Positions 46,100 to 58,200 of a stretch of DNA of 64,000 bases are shown here, in pieces. The stretch is from the NCBI RefSeq assembly GCF_015667795.1, contig NZ_JADPEL010000003.1, positions 162,809-226,808 on the forward strand. The letters are read 5' to 3'. The notes under the pieces were generated by a model, which saw nothing but the letters and a program-made list of their open reading frames with translations, had not been told where the DNA came from and searched no databases. Source of the stretch: Clostridium sp. D53t1_180928_C8 (lineage in GTDB: Bacteria > Bacillota > Clostridia > Clostridiales > Clostridiaceae). Position 1 is the stretch's first letter. Every line of letters starts with the position of its first letter. The translations under genes were made by a program, and so were the position numbers.

Positions 46100-46137
46100 A
46101 CCTCTTGATTCATCGCGTTATGCTACACAACTTCTTT

Positions 46138-46166
46138 ATTATACTATCTTTATAAATCTTTATCAA
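46138..46166 (-). promoter_or_regulatory. Main promoter (P1) of the S10-spc operon
   Basis: Minus strand TTGATA (46166-46161), 17-nt spacer, TATAAT (46143-46138), with an A-rich UP-like tract just upstream. Expected start is near 46131, giving a leader of about 195 nt. Confidence 0.85.
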
Positions 46167-46249
46167 GACTTTTTTTTCATCTTTTTTTAACCATTTTTTA
46201 TAAAAATTTTTTAAGTTTTTAGAAGTAATCCTGTCGTTCAACTGTTATA

Positions 46250-46278
46250 ATTTTATATCGAATTTAAAATTTTTTCAA
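46250..46278 (-). promoter_or_regulatory. Candidate second promoter (P2) of the S10 operon
   Basis: Minus strand TTGAAA (46278-46273), 17-nt spacer, TAAAAT (46255-46250), 112 bp upstream of P1. Confidence 0.45.
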
Positions 46279-46560
46279 TAGTATATTTGATGAAATTTTA
46301 GTTTCTATTGCCTTATATTATATATATTTAACCAATTTATTGTATTATAAACATTTTTTATGCTTATTTTTAGTTTCTATATACATAATTTCTGAATTAC
46401 TTTATATATTCTCATCACATATAATAATAAAAACAATTACTATTCTTCTCTTTTAATAATACACATTCTATTTATACTATATATCTAAAAAAACTTCATT
46501 GCTTTATTTTTTTATTTTTATACTTTTTTAGCTTTTATAATTATTAGTATATATTAATAA
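46279..46560. other. AT-rich intergenic stretch without visible gene
   Basis: About 280 nt between the first tuf terminator and the S10 promoters. It is almost pure A/T with frequent stops in all frames. I see no gene, no repeat array and no further strong promoter. Confidence 0.6.
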
Positions 46561-46561
46561 G

Positions 46562-46608
46562 CAAAAAAAGAAAGAGCAAAGGCGTCCCCTTACTCTTTCT
46601 CTTTTTTT
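46562..46608 (-). terminator. Terminator after the first tuf gene
   Basis: AGAAAGAG/CTCTTTCT stem (46569-46576 with 46593-46600) extended by an inner AAGG/CCTT, followed on minus by a seven-base T run. Confidence 0.88.
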
Positions 46609-46687
46609 GTGATCACATTATTCTAAGCGCTTTAATTTAAAATTTATATTTAAAAAGAATTTAAAACTTAATTTGAAAAGTTTAAAA

Positions 46688-47881
46688 CTATTCGATTATA
46701 GAAGTAACAACTCCTGAACCTACAGTTCTTCCACCTTCTCTGATAGCGAATCTTAAACCTTCATCCATAGCTACTTGAGTGATTAACTCAACGTTCATAT
46801 CGATGTGGTCTCCAGGCATAACCATTTCCATTCCTTCTGGTAATTTGATTGATCCTGTAACGTCTGTTGTTCTGAAGTAGAATTGTGGTCTGTATCCATC
46901 GAAGAATGGAGTATGTCTACCACCTTCATCTTTCTTAAGTACGTATACTTGACCTACGAACTTGCTGTGTGGGTTAACTGATCCAGTTTTAGCTAAAACT
47001 TGACCTCTTTCGATTTCAGTTCTTTGAACCCCTCTTAATAATGCTCCGATGTTATCTCCAGCTTGTGCTTCATCTAATAACTTTCTGAACATTTCGATTC
47101 CTGTAACAACAACTTTTCTCTTTTCTTCCATTAATCCAACGATTTCTACTTCATCAGATACGTGTAAGATACCTCTTTCAACTCTACCAGTTGCAACAGT
47201 ACCTCTACCTGTGATTGTAAATACGTCTTCGATTGGCATTAAGAAAGGCTTATCTGTAGCTCTTTCTGGTGTTGGGATGTAGCTATCTACAGCATCCATT
47301 AATTCCATGATACAAGCAGTTGCATCTGCATCTGTTGGGTTTTCTAATGCTCTTAAAGCTGATCCTTTGATTACTGGAATATCATCTCCTGGGAAGTTGT
47401 ATTCAGATAATAATTCTCTAACTTCCATTTCAACTAATTCTAATAATTCTTCATCGTCAACCATATCTGCTTTGTTTAAGAAAACAACGATGTAGTCAAC
47501 ACCAACTCTTGATGCAAGTAGTATATGCTCTCTTGTTTGAGGCATTGGACCATCTGCAGCTGAACAAACTAATATAGCACCGTCCATTTGAGCAGCACCA
47601 GTGATCATGTTCTTAACGTAGTCAGCATGTCCTGGACAGTCAACGTGAGCGTAGTGTCTGTTTTCTGTTTCGTATTCAACGTGAGCTGTGTTGATTGTGA
47701 TTCCTCTTTCTTTTTCTTCTGGAGCTCTATCTATATCAGCATAGTTGAACGCTTCTGCGAACCCTCTGTTTGCTAATACTGTTGTGATAGCAGCTGTTAA
47801 TGTAGTCTTACCGTGGTCTACGTGACCGATTGTTCCGATATTTACGTGTGGTTTACTTCTTTCGAACTTTTGCTTTGCCAT
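46688..47881 (-). CDS. tuf: Elongation factor Tu, copy 1
   Basis: 397 residues. GTPase delivering aminoacyl-tRNA to the ribosome. G1 GHVDHGKT at about 19-26, G3 DCPGHADY, G4 NKAD; domains 2 and 3 are complete, ending GVVTSIIE. It follows fusA, the classic str-operon place, and ends in a strong terminator. Protein is identical to the copy at 62800-63993; the DNA differs only at one visible Ile codon near the 3' end (ATC here, ATA there). GGAGG precedes the ATG. Confidence 0.98.
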   Translation of the reverse strand: MAKQKFERSKPHVNIGTIGHVDHGKTTLTAAITTVLANRGFAEAFNYADIDRAPEEKERGITINTAHVEYETENRHYAHVDCPGHADYVKNMITGAAQMDGAILVCSAADGPMPQTREHILLASRVGVDYIVVFLNKADMVDDEELLELVEMEVRELLSEYNFPGDDIPVIKGSALRALENPTDADATACIMELMDAVDSYIPTPERATDKPFLMPIEDVFTITGRGTVATGRVERGILHVSDEVEIVGLMEEKRKVVVTGIEMFRKLLDEAQAGDNIGALLRGVQRTEIERGQVLAKTGSVNPHSKFVGQVYVLKKDEGGRHTPFFDGYRPQFYFRTTDVTGSIKLPEGMEMVMPGDHIDMNVELITQVAMDEGLRFAIREGGRTVGSGVVTSIIE

Positions 47882-48005
47882 TTGAAAATCCTCCTTTATG
47901 GAAACAAACTTTTTTTGAATTTTAATTATATTATAAAATCCTAAATTTGTTTTTTATTATAAATTTAAATTATTTTTTAATTAATTAATATATATTAATT
48001 TCTGC

Positions 48006-48038
48006 AATGCTATCCATAAATATATTATGGATAACATT
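48006..48038 (-). repeat. Hairpin in the fusA-tuf spacer
   Basis: TATCCATAA/TTATGGATA (48011-48019 with 48025-48033) plus outer AATG/CATT with one mismatch. No T run follows, so it is probably an mRNA processing or stability element rather than a terminator. Confidence 0.5.
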
Positions 48039-48064
48039 ACAAAAAATTATTACAAAATTTAAAA

Positions 48065-50131
48065 CTATTTAGCTCTCTTACCAGCAACTTCTTCTTGTAT
48101 GCTCTTTGGAACTTCTTCATAGTGATCGAATACCATTGAGTAGTTACCTCTACCTTGAGATCTAGATCTTAAAGCTGTAGCATATCCGAACATTTCAGCT
48201 AGTGGTACGTACGCTCTAATAACTTGAGCTCCGTTAACAGCTTCCATTCCTTCCATTCTACCTCTTCTTGAGTTGATATCACCAATAACATCTCCCATGT
48301 ACTCTTCTGGTACAGTTACTTCAACCTTCATCATTGGTTCAAGTAATACTGGGCTTGCTTTTTGCATAGCGTTCTTGAATGCCATAGAACCAGCAATCTT
48401 GAATGCCATTTCAGATGAATCGACTTCATGGTAAGAACCGTGTACTAACTTAACTTTGAAGTTTATAACCTCGTATCCAGCTATTATACCGTTCTTAGCA
48501 GCTTCTTGTATACCAGCATCGATAGCAGGAATATATTCTCTTGGAACAGCTCCCCCAACGATAGCATTTTCAAATACGTATTCGCCTTCAGTTGGTTCCA
48601 TTTCAATTACAGCGTGACCGTATTGACCCTTACCACCTGATTGCTTAGCGTATTTAGCTTCAGCTTTAACAGCTGATCTGATAGTTTCTTTGTAAGCAAC
48701 TTGAGGAGCTCCAACGTTACATTCAACTTTGAATTCTCTAGTTAATCTATCAACGATGATATCTAAGTGTAATTCACCCATACCAGCAATGATTGTTTGA
48801 CCTGTTTCTTGATCAGTCCAAGTCTTGAAAGTTGGATCTTCTTCAGCTAACTTAGATAAAGCTAATCCCATCTTTTCTTGACCAGCTTTTGTCTTTGGCT
48901 CGATAGCTACAGATATAACTGGTTCTGGGAATTCCATTGATTCAAGTATAATTGGTGAGTTTTCATCACATAAAGTATCACCTGTTGTAGTGTTCTTTAA
49001 TCCTATGATTGCTCCTAATTCACCTGCTTCTAATGACTCAACTTCTTCTCTAGTATTTGAGTGCATCTTAACAAGTCTTCCGATTCTTTCTTTCTTACCC
49101 TTAGTTGAGTTAAGAACATATGAACCACTATTCATTATACCTGAGTAAATTCTTGTGAAGGCAAGTTTTCCAACGAATGGGTCAGTAGCAATTTTGAATG
49201 CTAAAGCAGCCATTGGAGCTTCATCTGAAGCTTCTCTTGAATCTTCTTCACCTTCTAAAGTTTGACCTTGGATTGCAGGAATATCTAATGGTGATGGTAA
49301 GTAAGCAACAACACCGTTGATCATTTCTTGAACCCCTTTATTTTTGTATGAAGATCCACATATACATGGAACTATTTCATTAGCTATAGTAGCTTTTCTT
49401 AAAGCAGCATGTAACTCTTCTTCTGTTAACTCTTCACCTTCAAGGTATTTTTCCATTAACGCTTCATCAGTTTCAGCTATTGCTTCAATCATAGCCATTC
49501 TATATTCTTCAGCTTGATCTGCTAATTCTGCAGGAATTTCTTCTATTCTTACATCTTTACCTAAATCATCATAAGTAAGGATAGCATGATTAGATATTAA
49601 ATCGATCATCCCTCTGAATTCAGCTTCAGCACCTACTGGTATTTGTATTGGAACTGCATTAGCTTTTAATCTATCTCTAACAGTGTTTATACATCTGAAG
49701 AAATCAGCTCCTGTAGCGTCCATCTTATTAACATAAATCATTCTTGGAACGCCATACTTATCTGCCTGTCTCCAAACAGTTTCAGTTTGTGGTTCAACCC
49801 CACTCTTAGCGTCTAGAACTGTAACAGCTCCATCAAGAACTCTTAATGATCTTTCAACTTCTACTGTGAAGTCTACGTGTCCCGGAGTATCTATGATATT
49901 TAATTCATGACCTTCCCAGAAACAAGTTGTTGCTGCAGAAGTAATTGTTATACCTCTTTCTTGTTCTTGAACCATCCAGTCCATTGTAGCAGCACCTTCA
50001 TGAACTTCTCCTATTTTGTGGCTCTTTCCTGTATAGAATAATATTCTCTCAGTTGTTGTTGTTTTACCAGCATCAATGTGAGCCATTATTCCGAAGTTAC
50101 GGAATTTGTCTAATGGATATTTTCTAGCCAT
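48065..50131 (-). CDS. fusA: Elongation factor G
   Basis: 688 residues. GTPase that moves tRNAs and mRNA after peptide transfer. P-loop [19 protein letters not shown] near the N-terminus, [12 protein letters not shown]; switch region with [16 protein letters not shown]-terminal domain [17 protein letters not shown] and the final [16 protein letters not shown]. The start is ATG 50131 after GAGGACACAC; the longer frame is unlikely. A strong hairpin precedes it in the rpsG-fusA spacer. Second-last gene of the str operon. Confidence 0.98.
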   Translation of the reverse strand: MARKYPLDKFRNFGIMAHIDAGKTTTTERILFYTGKSHKIGEVHEGAATMDWMVQEQERGITITSAATTCFWEGHELNIIDTPGHVDFTVEVERSLRVLDGAVTVLDAKSGVEPQTETVWRQADKYGVPRMIYVNKMDATGADFFRCINTVRDRLKANAVPIQIPVGAEAEFRGMIDLISNHAILTYDDLGKDVRIEEIPAELADQAEEYRMAMIEAIAETDEALMEKYLEGEELTEEELHAALRKATIANEIVPCICGSSYKNKGVQEMINGVVAYLPSPLDIPAIQGQTLEGEEDSREASDEAPMAALAFKIATDPFVGKLAFTRIYSGIMNSGSYVLNSTKGKKERIGRLVKMHSNTREEVESLEAGELGAIIGLKNTTTGDTLCDENSPIILESMEFPEPVISVAIEPKTKAGQEKMGLALSKLAEEDPTFKTWTDQETGQTIIAGMGELHLDIIVDRLTREFKVECNVGAPQVAYKETIRSAVKAEAKYAKQSGGKGQYGHAVIEMEPTEGEYVFENAIVGGAVPREYIPAIDAGIQEAAKNGIIAGYEVINFKVKLVHGSYHEVDSSEMAFKIAGSMAFKNAMQKASPVLLEPMMKVEVTVPEEYMGDVIGDINSRRGRMEGMEAVNGAQVIRAYVPLAEMFGYATALRSRSQGRGNYSMVFDHYEEVPKSIQEEVAGKRAK

Positions 50132-50171
50132 TGTGTGTCCTCCTCTCAATGAGTAATTTTATATTCGACAA

Positions 50172-50199
50172 AACTGTTTTGGCATAAGCCAAAACAGTT
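50172..50199 (-). terminator. Terminator-like hairpin between rpsG and fusA
   Basis: Perfect 12-bp stem AACTGTTTTGGC/GCCAAAACAGTT with a 4-nt loop; on the minus strand the stem ends in TT followed by TTG. The short T run suggests partial termination or an attenuator that sets the rpsG to fusA ratio. Confidence 0.65.
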
Positions 50200-50208
50200 C
50201 TTGTAATA

Positions 50209-50712
<504 letters not shown>

Positions 50713-50723
50713 TCATAGGTACT

Positions 50724-50817
50724 CGGTAATTTTTTATTACCGTAAAGTGCTTCGCTTCTTACATCTATATAAACTTATGTAAAATTTCTAGTCTATGTAA
50801 ATGCCGAAGATAAGCAC
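50724..50817 (-). promoter_or_regulatory. Structured rpsL-rpsG intercistronic RNA (possible S7 site)
   Basis: Nested long-range stem: GTG/CAC (50747-50749 with 50815-50817), CTTCG/CGAAG (50750-50754 with 50805-50809) and TTACAT/ATGTAA (50759-50764 with 50795-50800). A separate CGGTAAT/ATTACCG hairpin (50724-50742) lies just before rpsG. In E. coli S7 binds this same spacer; equivalence is inferred. Confidence 0.6.
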
Positions 50818-50834
50818 TGTCTTAGTTTAGAAAA

Positions 50835-51212
50835 CTATTTTTGCTTTGGTCTCTTAGCACCGTATTTAGATCTTCCTTGCATTCTGTTAGCTACTCCAGC
50901 ACAGTCTAGTGCTCCTCTTACGATATGGTATCTAACACCAGGAAGGTCCTTAACTCTACCACCTCTTATAAGAACAACGCTGTGCTCTTGTAAGTTGTGA
51001 CCTACACCACCGATGTAAGCAGTAACTTCGAATCCATTTGTAAGTCTTACTCTCGCAATTTTTCTTAACGCTGAGTTAGGCTTCTTTGGAGTAGTAGTTT
51101 TAACAACTGTACAAACTCCTCTTCTTTGTGGACACTCGTTTAGTGCTGGTGCTGTTGATTTGTTAACAACAGTCTTTCTACCTTTTCTTACTAATTGGCT
51201 TATAGTTGGCAT
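50835..51212 (-). CDS. rpsL: 30S ribosomal protein S12
   Basis: 125 residues. Decoding-centre protein and streptomycin target. [20 protein letters not shown] at the start; [19 protein letters not shown] and [20 protein letters not shown] carry the Lys residues changed in resistant mutants elsewhere, here in the sensitive form. The ATG follows GGAGGTG. It follows rplGB by 55 nt in the str operon. Confidence 0.98.
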   Translation of the reverse strand: MPTISQLVRKGRKTVVNKSTAPALNECPQRRGVCTVVKTTTPKKPNSALRKIARVRLTNGFEVTAYIGGVGHNLQEHSVVLIRGGRVKDLPGVRYHIVRGALDCAGVANRMQGRSKYGAKRPKQK

Positions 51213-51267
51213 TTCTTCACCTCCTGAAATTTATTTATCTATATAAAATAAGATAAACACTAATTTA

Positions 51268-51507
51268 TTATTCTAGGGTCAATACCGCTGATGATTTAAC
51301 ATCAATTCCGCTTATCTTCCCAAGTTCGTTCATTGTAGGTATCTCTACAATGTCAATGTTTTTCTCTTTTGCTAGTTGAATGATTGGAGAAATCAACTTA
51401 GCATTTGCATCTTTAGCTACATATAAAACTTTACCTTCATCACTTTTCAGCAATTTAGTGCATTGTTTTATTCCAATTACTTTTTTTACTACAATTCTGT
51501 CTAACAT
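51268..51507 (-). CDS. rplGB: L7Ae-family ribosomal protein (YbxF-like)
   Basis: 79 residues, one L7Ae/L30e domain: KVIGIKQCTKLLKSDEGKVLYVAKDANAK in outline (VLYVAKDANAKLISPIIQLA) and EIPTMNELGKISGIDVKSSA. Family members bind RNA kink-turns; the natural target of YbxF is uncertain. It is the first gene of the str transcript with its own promoter, as in B. subtilis. GGAGGGGG precedes the ATG. Confidence 0.93.
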   Translation of the reverse strand: MLDRIVVKKVIGIKQCTKLLKSDEGKVLYVAKDANAKLISPIIQLAKEKNIDIVEIPTMNELGKISGIDVKSSAVLTLE

Positions 51508-51535
51508 GAATCCCCCTCCTTAATTAAAGTTCACA

Positions 51536-51559
51536 GAGGCATGCTATACAGGATGCCTC
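51536..51559 (-). promoter_or_regulatory. Leader hairpin of the str operon
   Basis: GAGGCAT/ATGCCTC stem of 7 bp (51536-51542 with 51553-51559) with a 10-nt loop, between the promoter and rplGB. No T run follows, so a regulatory or stabilising role is more likely than termination. Confidence 0.55.
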
Positions 51560-51614
51560 CATAAATCATGTAGACAATCATACTGTAGTGTAGCTTTAAA
51601 ATCACACAATTGGT

Positions 51615-51643
51615 ATTTTATCATTTAAGCATACACATGTCAA
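51615..51643 (-). promoter_or_regulatory. Promoter of the str operon (rplGB-rpsL-rpsG-fusA-tuf)
   Basis: Minus strand TTGACA (51643-51638), 17-nt spacer, TAAAAT (51620-51615), only 15 nt after the rpoC stop codon. No terminator separates rpoC, so readthrough from rpoBC probably adds. Confidence 0.85.
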
Positions 51644-51658
51644 TAAAATTGCATTGTA

Positions 51659-54600
51659 TTATTCTATTGTATCAATATTATCTTCTTCAGCTTCTTCCCC
51701 TGGTACATCAAGCTTCACAGATCTATATCTCATCATGCCTGTTCCAGCTGGAATTAACTTACCTATAATAACATTTTCTTTCAATCCTATTAATGGATCA
51801 ATTTTACCTTTGATAGCTGCTTCTGTAAGAACTCTTGTTGTTTCTTGGAATGAAGCTGCTGATAAGAAACTATCAGTTGCTAGAGCTGCTTTTGTTATAC
51901 CTAATAACGCCATTTCGCCCTTAGCTTCTTCTCCACCAAATTCTCTTACTCTTGCATTTTCTTCTTCAAAGTCAAACATATCTATCATTGTACCCGGTAA
52001 TAACTCTGTATCTCCAGAATCAGAAACTTTTACCTTTCTAGTCATTTGTCTAACAACTACTTCTAAGTGCTTATCATTAATATCAACACCTTGAAGTCTA
52101 TAAACTTTTTGAACTTCTGAAAGTAAGTATCTTCTAGCACCTTCAACACCTTTAATATTCATTATATCGTGAGGGTTAACTGAACCTTCTGTAATTTCGT
52201 CTCCTGCTTCGATAACATCATTATCAGATACTCTTAATCTTGAACCAAATGGAATGTCATAGCTACGTTCTTCTCCGTCAGCTCCCATTACATATACAGT
52301 CTTTTTCTTTTTAGTTTCTTCAACTCTTACAGTACCTGCAATTTCAGAAACTATAGCAAGACCCTTTGGTTTTCTAGCTTCAAATAATTCTTCAACTCTA
52401 GGAAGACCTTGAGTGATATCCGCACCTGTAGCAACACCACCAGTATGGAATGTTCTCATTGTAAGCTGAGTACCTGGTTCTCCGATTGATTGAGCAGCTA
52501 TTATACCAACAGCTTCTCCTATATTAATCTTTTGAGCTGTAGCCATATTCATACCATAACACTTAGCACAAACACCCACTTTACAGTTACAAGTGAAGAC
52601 AGATCTTATCTTAACTTTCTTAACTCCTGCAGCTGTAATTCTATCAGCCATATGAGATTCAATATATTGATCTTTTGCTAATAATAATTCACCACTTTGA
52701 GGATCAATAATATCCTCAGCAGTATATCTTCCGTATAATCTTTCTGCTAATCCTTCAATTACTTCATTACCTTCTTTAATTTCAGCAACAATTAATCCTC
52801 TATCAGTACCACAGTCTTCTTCTCTTACGATAACGTCTTGTGATACGTCAACAAGCCTTCTTGTTAAGTAACCTGAATCGGCAGTCTTAAGCGCTGTATC
52901 GGCATTACCCTTTCTAGCACCATGTGTTGAAATGAAGTATTCTAATACGTCAAGACCCTCTCTGAATGAAGCCTTGATTGGTAATTCGATGATTTTACCT
53001 GATGGAGCCGCCATAAGTCCTCTCATACCAGCTAATTGCTTGATTTGAGCCTTAGATCCTCTGGCCCCTGAGTCAGCCATCATGAATATTGGGTTGAATT
53101 TATCCAAGCTATCCATTAGTGCATTGGCAACATCTTCTGTAGTTTTACTCCATTTTTCAATAACTTTTTCATATCTTTCATCTTCAGATATGAATCCTCT
53201 TTTATACATCTTTTCTACCTTTTCAACTGTTTCTTCAGCTTCTCTAAGTAATTCATACTTAGCTTCAGGTACTATCATATCTGATGCAGCAACTGTTACG
53301 GCACCGATAGATGAATAGTGGTATCCTAATGCTTTGATCTTATCTAACATTATTGATGTATTAGTAGGACCGTGTTTTATATAACACTTATCTATTAATT
53401 TACCTAAAGTCTTCTTAGTTATTAAGAAATCAACTTCAAGATCGAATTCTGTTTCTGTATTTTCTCTATTAACATATCCTAAGTCTTGAGGAATAGATTC
53501 ATTGAATATAATTTTACCTACTGTAGTTTTAATTATACCGTGCTTAACTACTCCATCTACTTCTTTAAACATTCTAACGTTAATTGCAGCATGAATAGCA
53601 ATTTCTCCAACATTATAAGCCATTATAGCTTCATCAACTGATGAGAAATACATTCCTTCTCCCTTAGCGTTTTCCTTATCCATTGTTAAATAGTATGATC
53701 CTAAAACCATATCCTGTGTTGGTACACACACTGGTTTACCATCTGAAGGTTTCATAATATTATTAGCTGCAAGCATTAAGAATCTTGCCTCTGCTTGTGC
53801 TTCAACAGATAAAGGTACGTGAACAGCCATTTGGTCACCATCGAAATCGGCGTTATATGCTGTACATACTAATGGGTGAAGTTTTATTGCTCTACCTTCA
53901 ACTAATACAGGTTGGAATGCTTGAATTCCTAGTCTATGTAGAGTAGGTGCTCTGTTAAGTAAAACTGGATGATCAGTAATAACTTCTTCAAGTATATCCC
54001 ATACTTGATCATTAACTCTTTCAACCATTCTCTTAGCGCTCTTTATGTTGTGAGCAACACCATCTTCAACTAACTTTTTCATTACGAAAGGCTTGAATAA
54101 CTCTAAAGCCATTTCTTTTGGTAAACCACATTGGTACATTTTCAACTCTGGTCCAACAACGATAACTGATCTACCAGAATAGTCAACTCTCTTACCAAGT
54201 AAGTTTTGTCTAAATCTCCCTTGCTTACCTTTTAACATATCAGATAATGATTTTAAAGGTCTATTACCAGGCCCTGTAACCGGTCTTCCTCTTCTACCAT
54301 TATCTATAAGAGCATCAACTGCCTCTTGAAGCATTCTTTTTTCATTTCTAACAATTATATCAGGAGCTCCTAAATCTAAAAGCTTCTTTAATCTGTTATT
54401 TCTGTTAATTACTCTTCTATATAAATCATTTAAGTCAGATGTTGCAAATCTTCCTCCATCTAATTGAACCATTGGTCTTAAATCTGGTGGAATAACAGGA
54501 ATTACGTTTATAACCATCCATCTTGGATCATTTCCTGATTTTCTGAAAGATTCAACTACTTCTAATCTTCTTATGATTCTTACTTTCTTTTGACCACTAC

Positions 54601-55195
54601 TAGTCTTTAACTCTTCTTTTAAGTCTCTTGAAGTTGCTTCTAAGTCTATTTCACCTAAGATTTCTTGAACAGCTTCCGCACCCATTCCAGCTACGAAACT
54701 TTCTTCTCCAAACTTATCTACAGCTTCTCTATATTCTTTTTCACTTAAAAGTTGTTTCTTTAATAGTGATGTTTCCTTAGGGTCTATAACTACATATGAA
54801 GCAAAGTAAAGAACTTTTTCTAAAGCTCTTGGTGACATATCTAAAAGTAATCCCATTCTTGATGGAATCCCTTTAAAGTACCAAATGTGAGATACTGGGG
54901 CAGCCAGTTCAATATGCCCCATTCTCTCTCTTCTTACTTTGGCTTTTGTAACTTCAACTCCACATCTGTCACAAACAATACCTTTGTATCTAACTCTCTT
55001 GTATTTACCACAATGGCATTCCCAGTCTTTCATTGGTCCAAATATTCTTTCACAGAATAGACCATCTCTTTCTGGTTTTAAAGTTCTATAATTAATTGTT
55101 TCAGGTTTCTTAACTTCACCTCTAGACCATTCTCTAATTTGGCTTGGAGAAGCTAAACCAATTTGTATAGCATCAAAATTGTTCAATTCAAACAA
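51659..55195 (-). CDS. rpoC: RNA polymerase beta' subunit
   Basis: 1178 residues. Holds the catalytic magnesium: [16 protein letters not shown] near residue 455. Zinc 1 near the N-terminus is [20 protein letters not shown]; zinc 2 includes the cysteines of [14 protein letters not shown] near 880. Bridge-helix and trigger-loop stretches ([18 protein letters not shown]) are intact. The start is TTG at 55195, 8 nt after GGAGG. It lies 21 nt after rpoB in one transcript. Confidence 0.98.
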   Translation of the reverse strand: MFELNNFDAIQIGLASPSQIREWSRGEVKKPETINYRTLKPERDGLFCERIFGPMKDWECHCGKYKRVRYKGIVCDRCGVEVTKAKVRRERMGHIELAAPVSHIWYFKGIPSRMGLLLDMSPRALEKVLYFASYVVIDPKETSLLKKQLLSEKEYREAVDKFGEESFVAGMGAEAVQEILGEIDLEATSRDLKEELKTSSGQKKVRIIRRLEVVESFRKSGNDPRWMVINVIPVIPPDLRPMVQLDGGRFATSDLNDLYRRVINRNNRLKKLLDLGAPDIIVRNEKRMLQEAVDALIDNGRRGRPVTGPGNRPLKSLSDMLKGKQGRFRQNLLGKRVDYSGRSVIVVGPELKMYQCGLPKEMALELFKPFVMKKLVEDGVAHNIKSAKRMVERVNDQVWDILEEVITDHPVLLNRAPTLHRLGIQAFQPVLVEGRAIKLHPLVCTAYNADFDGDQMAVHVPLSVEAQAEARFLMLAANNIMKPSDGKPVCVPTQDMVLGSYYLTMDKENAKGEGMYFSSVDEAIMAYNVGEIAIHAAINVRMFKEVDGVVKHGIIKTTVGKIIFNESIPQDLGYVNRENTETEFDLEVDFLITKKTLGKLIDKCYIKHGPTNTSIMLDKIKALGYHYSSIGAVTVAASDMIVPEAKYELLREAEETVEKVEKMYKRGFISEDERYEKVIEKWSKTTEDVANALMDSLDKFNPIFMMADSGARGSKAQIKQLAGMRGLMAAPSGKIIELPIKASFREGLDVLEYFISTHGARKGNADTALKTADSGYLTRRLVDVSQDVIVREEDCGTDRGLIVAEIKEGNEVIEGLAERLYGRYTAEDIIDPQSGELLLAKDQYIESHMADRITAAGVKKVKIRSVFTCNCKVGVCAKCYGMNMATAQKINIGEAVGIIAAQSIGEPGTQLTMRTFHTGGVATGADITQGLPRVEELFEARKPKGLAIVSEIAGTVRVEETKKKKTVYVMGADGEERSYDIPFGSRLRVSDNDVIEAGDEITEGSVNPHDIMNIKGVEGARRYLLSEVQKVYRLQGVDINDKHLEVVVRQMTRKVKVSDSGDTELLPGTMIDMFDFEEENARVREFGGEEAKGEMALLGITKAALATDSFLSAASFQETTRVLTEAAIKGKIDPLIGLKENVIIGKLIPAGTGMMRYRSVKLDVPGEEAEEDNIDTIE

Positions 55196-55216
55196 GGGTA
55201 TATCCTCCCTTCAATT

Positions 55217-58200
55217 TTAGTGTTCGTCATTAACGAAATCATCTAATTCTAATTCTTCTTCATGGAAACCTTCTAAAGTAAATGATTCATAATCTATATC
55301 TTCTTCAATTTCCTCATCATTAGTTGTGTAACTATCATCACCTGTCAATTGTTCTGGAACAACTTCTTCAGTTCCTTCGATATTTACTTCTAATTCTTCA
55401 GAGTCCTCGTCTGAGAATTCTTTTAATTTAACTTCTTCGTTATCTTCATTTAAAACTTTAACATCTAAGCATAAAGCTTGAAGTTCTTTTATAAGAACCT
55501 TAAATGATTCTGGAACTCCTGGTTCAGGGATATTTTCACCCTTAACTATCGCTTCGTATGTCTTAACTCTACCTACAACGTCATCTGACTTAACTGTTAA
55601 GATTTCTTGTAATGTATGAGCTGCACCATAAGCTTCTAATGCCCAAACTTCCATTTCTCCGAATCTTTGACCACCAAATTGAGCTTTACCTCCAAGTGGT
55701 TGTTGAGTAACTAGTGAGTATGGACCTGTTGATCTAGCATGGATCTTATCATCAACTAAGTGAGCAAGCTTTAAGATATACATTATACCAACTGTAACTT
55801 CATTATCAAATGGCTCTCCAGTTCTTCCATCGTATAATACAGTCTTTCCGTTTGCATTGTACCCAGCCTTTTCTAAACATTCTTCAATGTTCTTTTCTGT
55901 TGCACCATCAAATACAGGTGTTGCAATGTGCCATCCCAATGCACTTGCAGCCCAACCTAAGTGAACTTCTAATACCTGACCGATGTTCATACGTGATGGA
56001 ACCCCTAGTGGATTTAAACAAATTTGTAGTGGTCTACCATCTGGTAAGAATGGCATATCTTCTTCTGGTAAAACTCTAGAAATAACCCCTTTGTTACCAT
56101 GACGTCCTGCCATCTTATCTCCAACAGATATTTTTCTCTTTTGAGCTATATAACATCTTACAAGCTCATTAACACCTGGATTTAAGTCATCACCGTTTTC
56201 TCTTGTAAATACTTTTACATCAACGATAATACCAGCTTCTCCATGTGGAACTCTTAAAGAAGTATCTCTAACTTCTCTAGCTTTTTCTCCAAATATAGCT
56301 CTTAATAATCTTTCTTCAGCTGTTAATTCAGTTTCTCCCTTAGGTGTAACTTTACCTACAAGTACATCTCCTGATCTAACTTCAGCACCGATTCTGATTA
56401 TTCCTCTTTCATCTATATCCTTAAGAGCATCTTCACTTACGTTTGGAATATCTCTTGTTATTTCTTCTGGTCCTAGCTTAGTATCTCTAGCTTCACATTC
56501 ATATTCTTCAATATGAATAGAAGTAAATACGTCCTCTCTTACTAATTCTTCAGAGATAAGCATAGCATCCTCGTAGTTATAACCTTCCCATGTGATGAAT
56601 CCCATTCTGATATTCTTTCCTAATGCGATTTCTCCTAGGTCAGTTGCTGGTCCATCAGCTAATACTTGGTTCTTAAATACAATTTCACCCTTATCAACTA
56701 ATGGTCTTTGGTTAATACAAGTACCAGGGTTACTTCTCTTAAATTTAAGTAATTTATATGTGTCAATTCCTCCATCAACGTCTCTCTTGACTCTGATTTC
56801 TGAAGAACTTACATATACAACAGTACCTGAATTTTTAGCCTTAGGTAATACTCCTGAATCTGCTGCTGCTCTATACTCTATTCCTGTACCAACTATAGGC
56901 GCTTGTGGCTTTAATAGTGGAACTGCTTGACGTTGCATGTTTGCTCCCATAAGTGCTCTAGATGCGTCATCATTTTCAAGGAAAGGTATCATTGCTGTTG
57001 CAACCGAAACTATTTGTCTTGGTGAAACGTCTATTAAATCTACGTCTTTAGCATTAACTTGTAATATGTCATGCTTATGTCTAACAGTAACTCTACTGTC
57101 AACGAATCTTCCGTCTTCGCCAATAGGTTCCTTTGCTTGTGCAATTAAGTATAAATCTTCTTCATCAGCTGTAAAGTATCTTATTTCATCTGTAGCTTTT
57201 CCTGTTTCTTTATCAATAACTCTATATGGAGTTTCTATAAATCCATATTCATTAACTTTTGCATATGTTGCAAGTGAGTTGATTAATCCTATATTTGGTC
57301 CTTCTGGAGTTTCTATAGGACACATTCTACCATAATGTGAGTGGTGAACGTCTCTTACTTCGAAACCAGCTCTTTCTCTTGAAAGTCCTCCTGGTCCTAA
57401 CGCAGATAATCTTCTCTTATGTGTTAATTCTGAAAGCGGATTCGTTTGATCCATGAATTGTGATAATTGTGAACTACCAAAGAATTCTTTTATAGCTGCA
57501 GCTACTGGTCTAATGTTTATTAACATTTGAGGAGTAATTGCCTCTTGGTCTTGAATAGTCATTCTTTCTTTAACTACTCTTTCCATTCTTGATAAACCAA
57601 TTCTGAATTGATTTTGTAGTAATTCTCCTACAGATCTTAATCTTCTATTACCTAAATGGTCTATATCATCAGTATATCCAACACCATAAGCTAATCCTAA
57701 CTCATAGCTTATTGTTGCAAATATATCATCTCTTACAATATGCTTAGGTATTAATCTAGTTATGTTCTTTTTAACTTCTTCTTTTATAGATTGTTCATCA
57801 TCATAGTTTTCTAAGATTTCCATTAAAGTAGGATAATGAACAGCCTCTCTTATGTTTAAATCACTAACATCAAAAGGTAAAACTTTTTCTAAATCAACAA
57901 AATGATTTCCTATTACTCTTAATACTTTATCTTCTACTAAAATATCAACAGAGTTTATCCCTGCATTTTGTATGTTAGAAGCCATAGCTCTGCTTATTTT
58001 TTCACCTTGTTCAACCATTATTTCTCCAGTTGAAGGGTTTATAATATCAGTTGCTGCTATTTGATTTATTAATCTAAGATTAATAGCTAATTTTTTGTTA
58101 AATTTATATCTACCAACTCTTGATAAATCATATCTTTTTGCATCAAAGAATAAAGAGTCAATTAAAGATACAGCACTATCAACTGTTGGTGGTTCACCTG

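Noticed and set aside
46279-46560. Possible small RNA or gene in the AT-rich spacer upstream of rpsJ
   Set aside because: No stable structure, terminator or open frame beyond what is expected from base composition.
51654-52094. 146-codon plus-strand frame antisense to the end of rpoC
   Set aside because: Lies within a conserved gene, Ser/Thr/Ile-rich composition typical of AT-rich complements, no good ribosome site, no recognisable protein.
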